A stretch of DNA of 5,940 nt from assembly GCA_027449805.1 (NCBI GenBank), contig DAIDKY010000005.1, forward strand, positions 1 through 5,940. Direction: 5' to 3'. The notes beneath the pieces were generated by a model that saw nothing but the letters and a program-made list of their open reading frames with translations, had not been told where the DNA came from and ran no database searches. Of the stretch, positions 5,802-5,940 are shown piece after piece. The DNA comes from a bacterium (GTDB lineage: Bacteria > Patescibacteriota > Saccharimonadia > UBA4664). Position 1 is the stretch's first letter. Each line of letters begins with the position of its first letter. A program made the translations under genes and the position numbers.

Positions 5802-5940
5802 GTGTCAGAGCCTGCCGTTCGTTTCTTTATACCTTCGGTAAAGAAGTCAGAGCTCGAATCGTCTTATACCGACATGATTGCGGCCATCAAGTACCAGTTC
5901 AACTGGAAGGTGAGTGAGCGCCGGATTCAGAGTCTTACCT
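5802..5940 (+). CDS. Hypothetical protein, N-terminal part (3' truncated by window edge)
   Basis: An open frame continues to the window end with 46 complete codons from GTG. The visible protein begins (M/V)SEPAVRFFIPSVKKSELE, then SSYTDMIAAIKYQFNW and ends ERRIQSLT. It looks like a soluble mixed alpha/beta start, with no signal peptide or membrane helix, and I do not recognise the family. The frame is open back to a TAG at 5733-5735 but holds no ATG, GTG or TTG before 5802. The other in-frame candidate is ATG at 5874, which would lose the VRFFIP segment. A purine-rich AGAAGG lies at 5765-5770, too far from the GTG to serve it well, so the start is uncertain. The upstream extended -10 promoter supports a new transcription unit here. 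Real gene likely; exact start and function unknown. Confidence 0.6.
   Translation, partial: MSEPAVRFFIPSVKKSELESSYTDMIAAIKYQFNWKVSERRIQSLT

Noticed and set aside
5823..5845. Hairpin-forming sequence with 9 paired bases and a TTC loop
   Set aside because: It lies in the N-terminal coding part of the right-edge gene, has a two-base bulge and no following T run, so a terminator or riboswitch is not supported.

Overview
The window looks like a piece of a bacterial chromosome, most likely from Candidatus Saccharibacteria or a related Patescibacteria (CPR) lineage. This is an inference from several signs together: about 50% GC, genes packed on one strand with short or overlapping junctions, a many-pass membrane histidine kinase of a type common in that group, a compact type II NADH dehydrogenase, starts mostly lacking Shine-Dalgarno sequences, and extended -10 promoters (TGnTAGAAT type). 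TGA terminates the first gene and occurs inside no other, so the standard bacterial code fits and the UGA=Gly code of Gracilibacteria/Absconditabacteria does not. No rRNA or marker gene is present, so the taxonomic call is moderate.

Layout, all on the + strand. Bases 1-459 hold the C-terminal part of a ThiF/E1-like protein that enters from the left edge. It overlaps by 8 bp a large sensor histidine kinase (452-2611), which itself overlaps by one base (TAATG) a 61-residue two-helix membrane protein (2611-2796). These three look translationally coupled and probably form one operon. A 34-bp gap (2797-2830), with an inverted repeat and a promoter-like element, leads into a type II NADH dehydrogenase-like flavoprotein (2831-4033). 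A 24-bp gap then leads into a GlcD/D-lactate dehydrogenase-like FAD enzyme (4058-5716). An 85-bp gap with a good sigma70-type promoter precedes a new gene of unknown function that runs off the right edge (GTG at 5802, to 5940).

Functionally the window has two blocks. The left block is signalling: a membrane sensor kinase without a response regulator in view, paired with a tiny membrane protein. The right block is redox: two FAD enzymes that could both deliver electrons to membrane quinone, one from NADH and one from a 2-hydroxyacid such as D-lactate. Whether a terminal oxidase exists cannot be seen here.

I found no mobile element, CRISPR array, RNA gene or clear large novel system. The points most worth a second look are the altered quinone-site motif and CxxC tail of the NADH dehydrogenase-like protein, the small membrane protein coupled to the kinase, and promoter -10 elements placed so close to start codons that transcripts may be leaderless.
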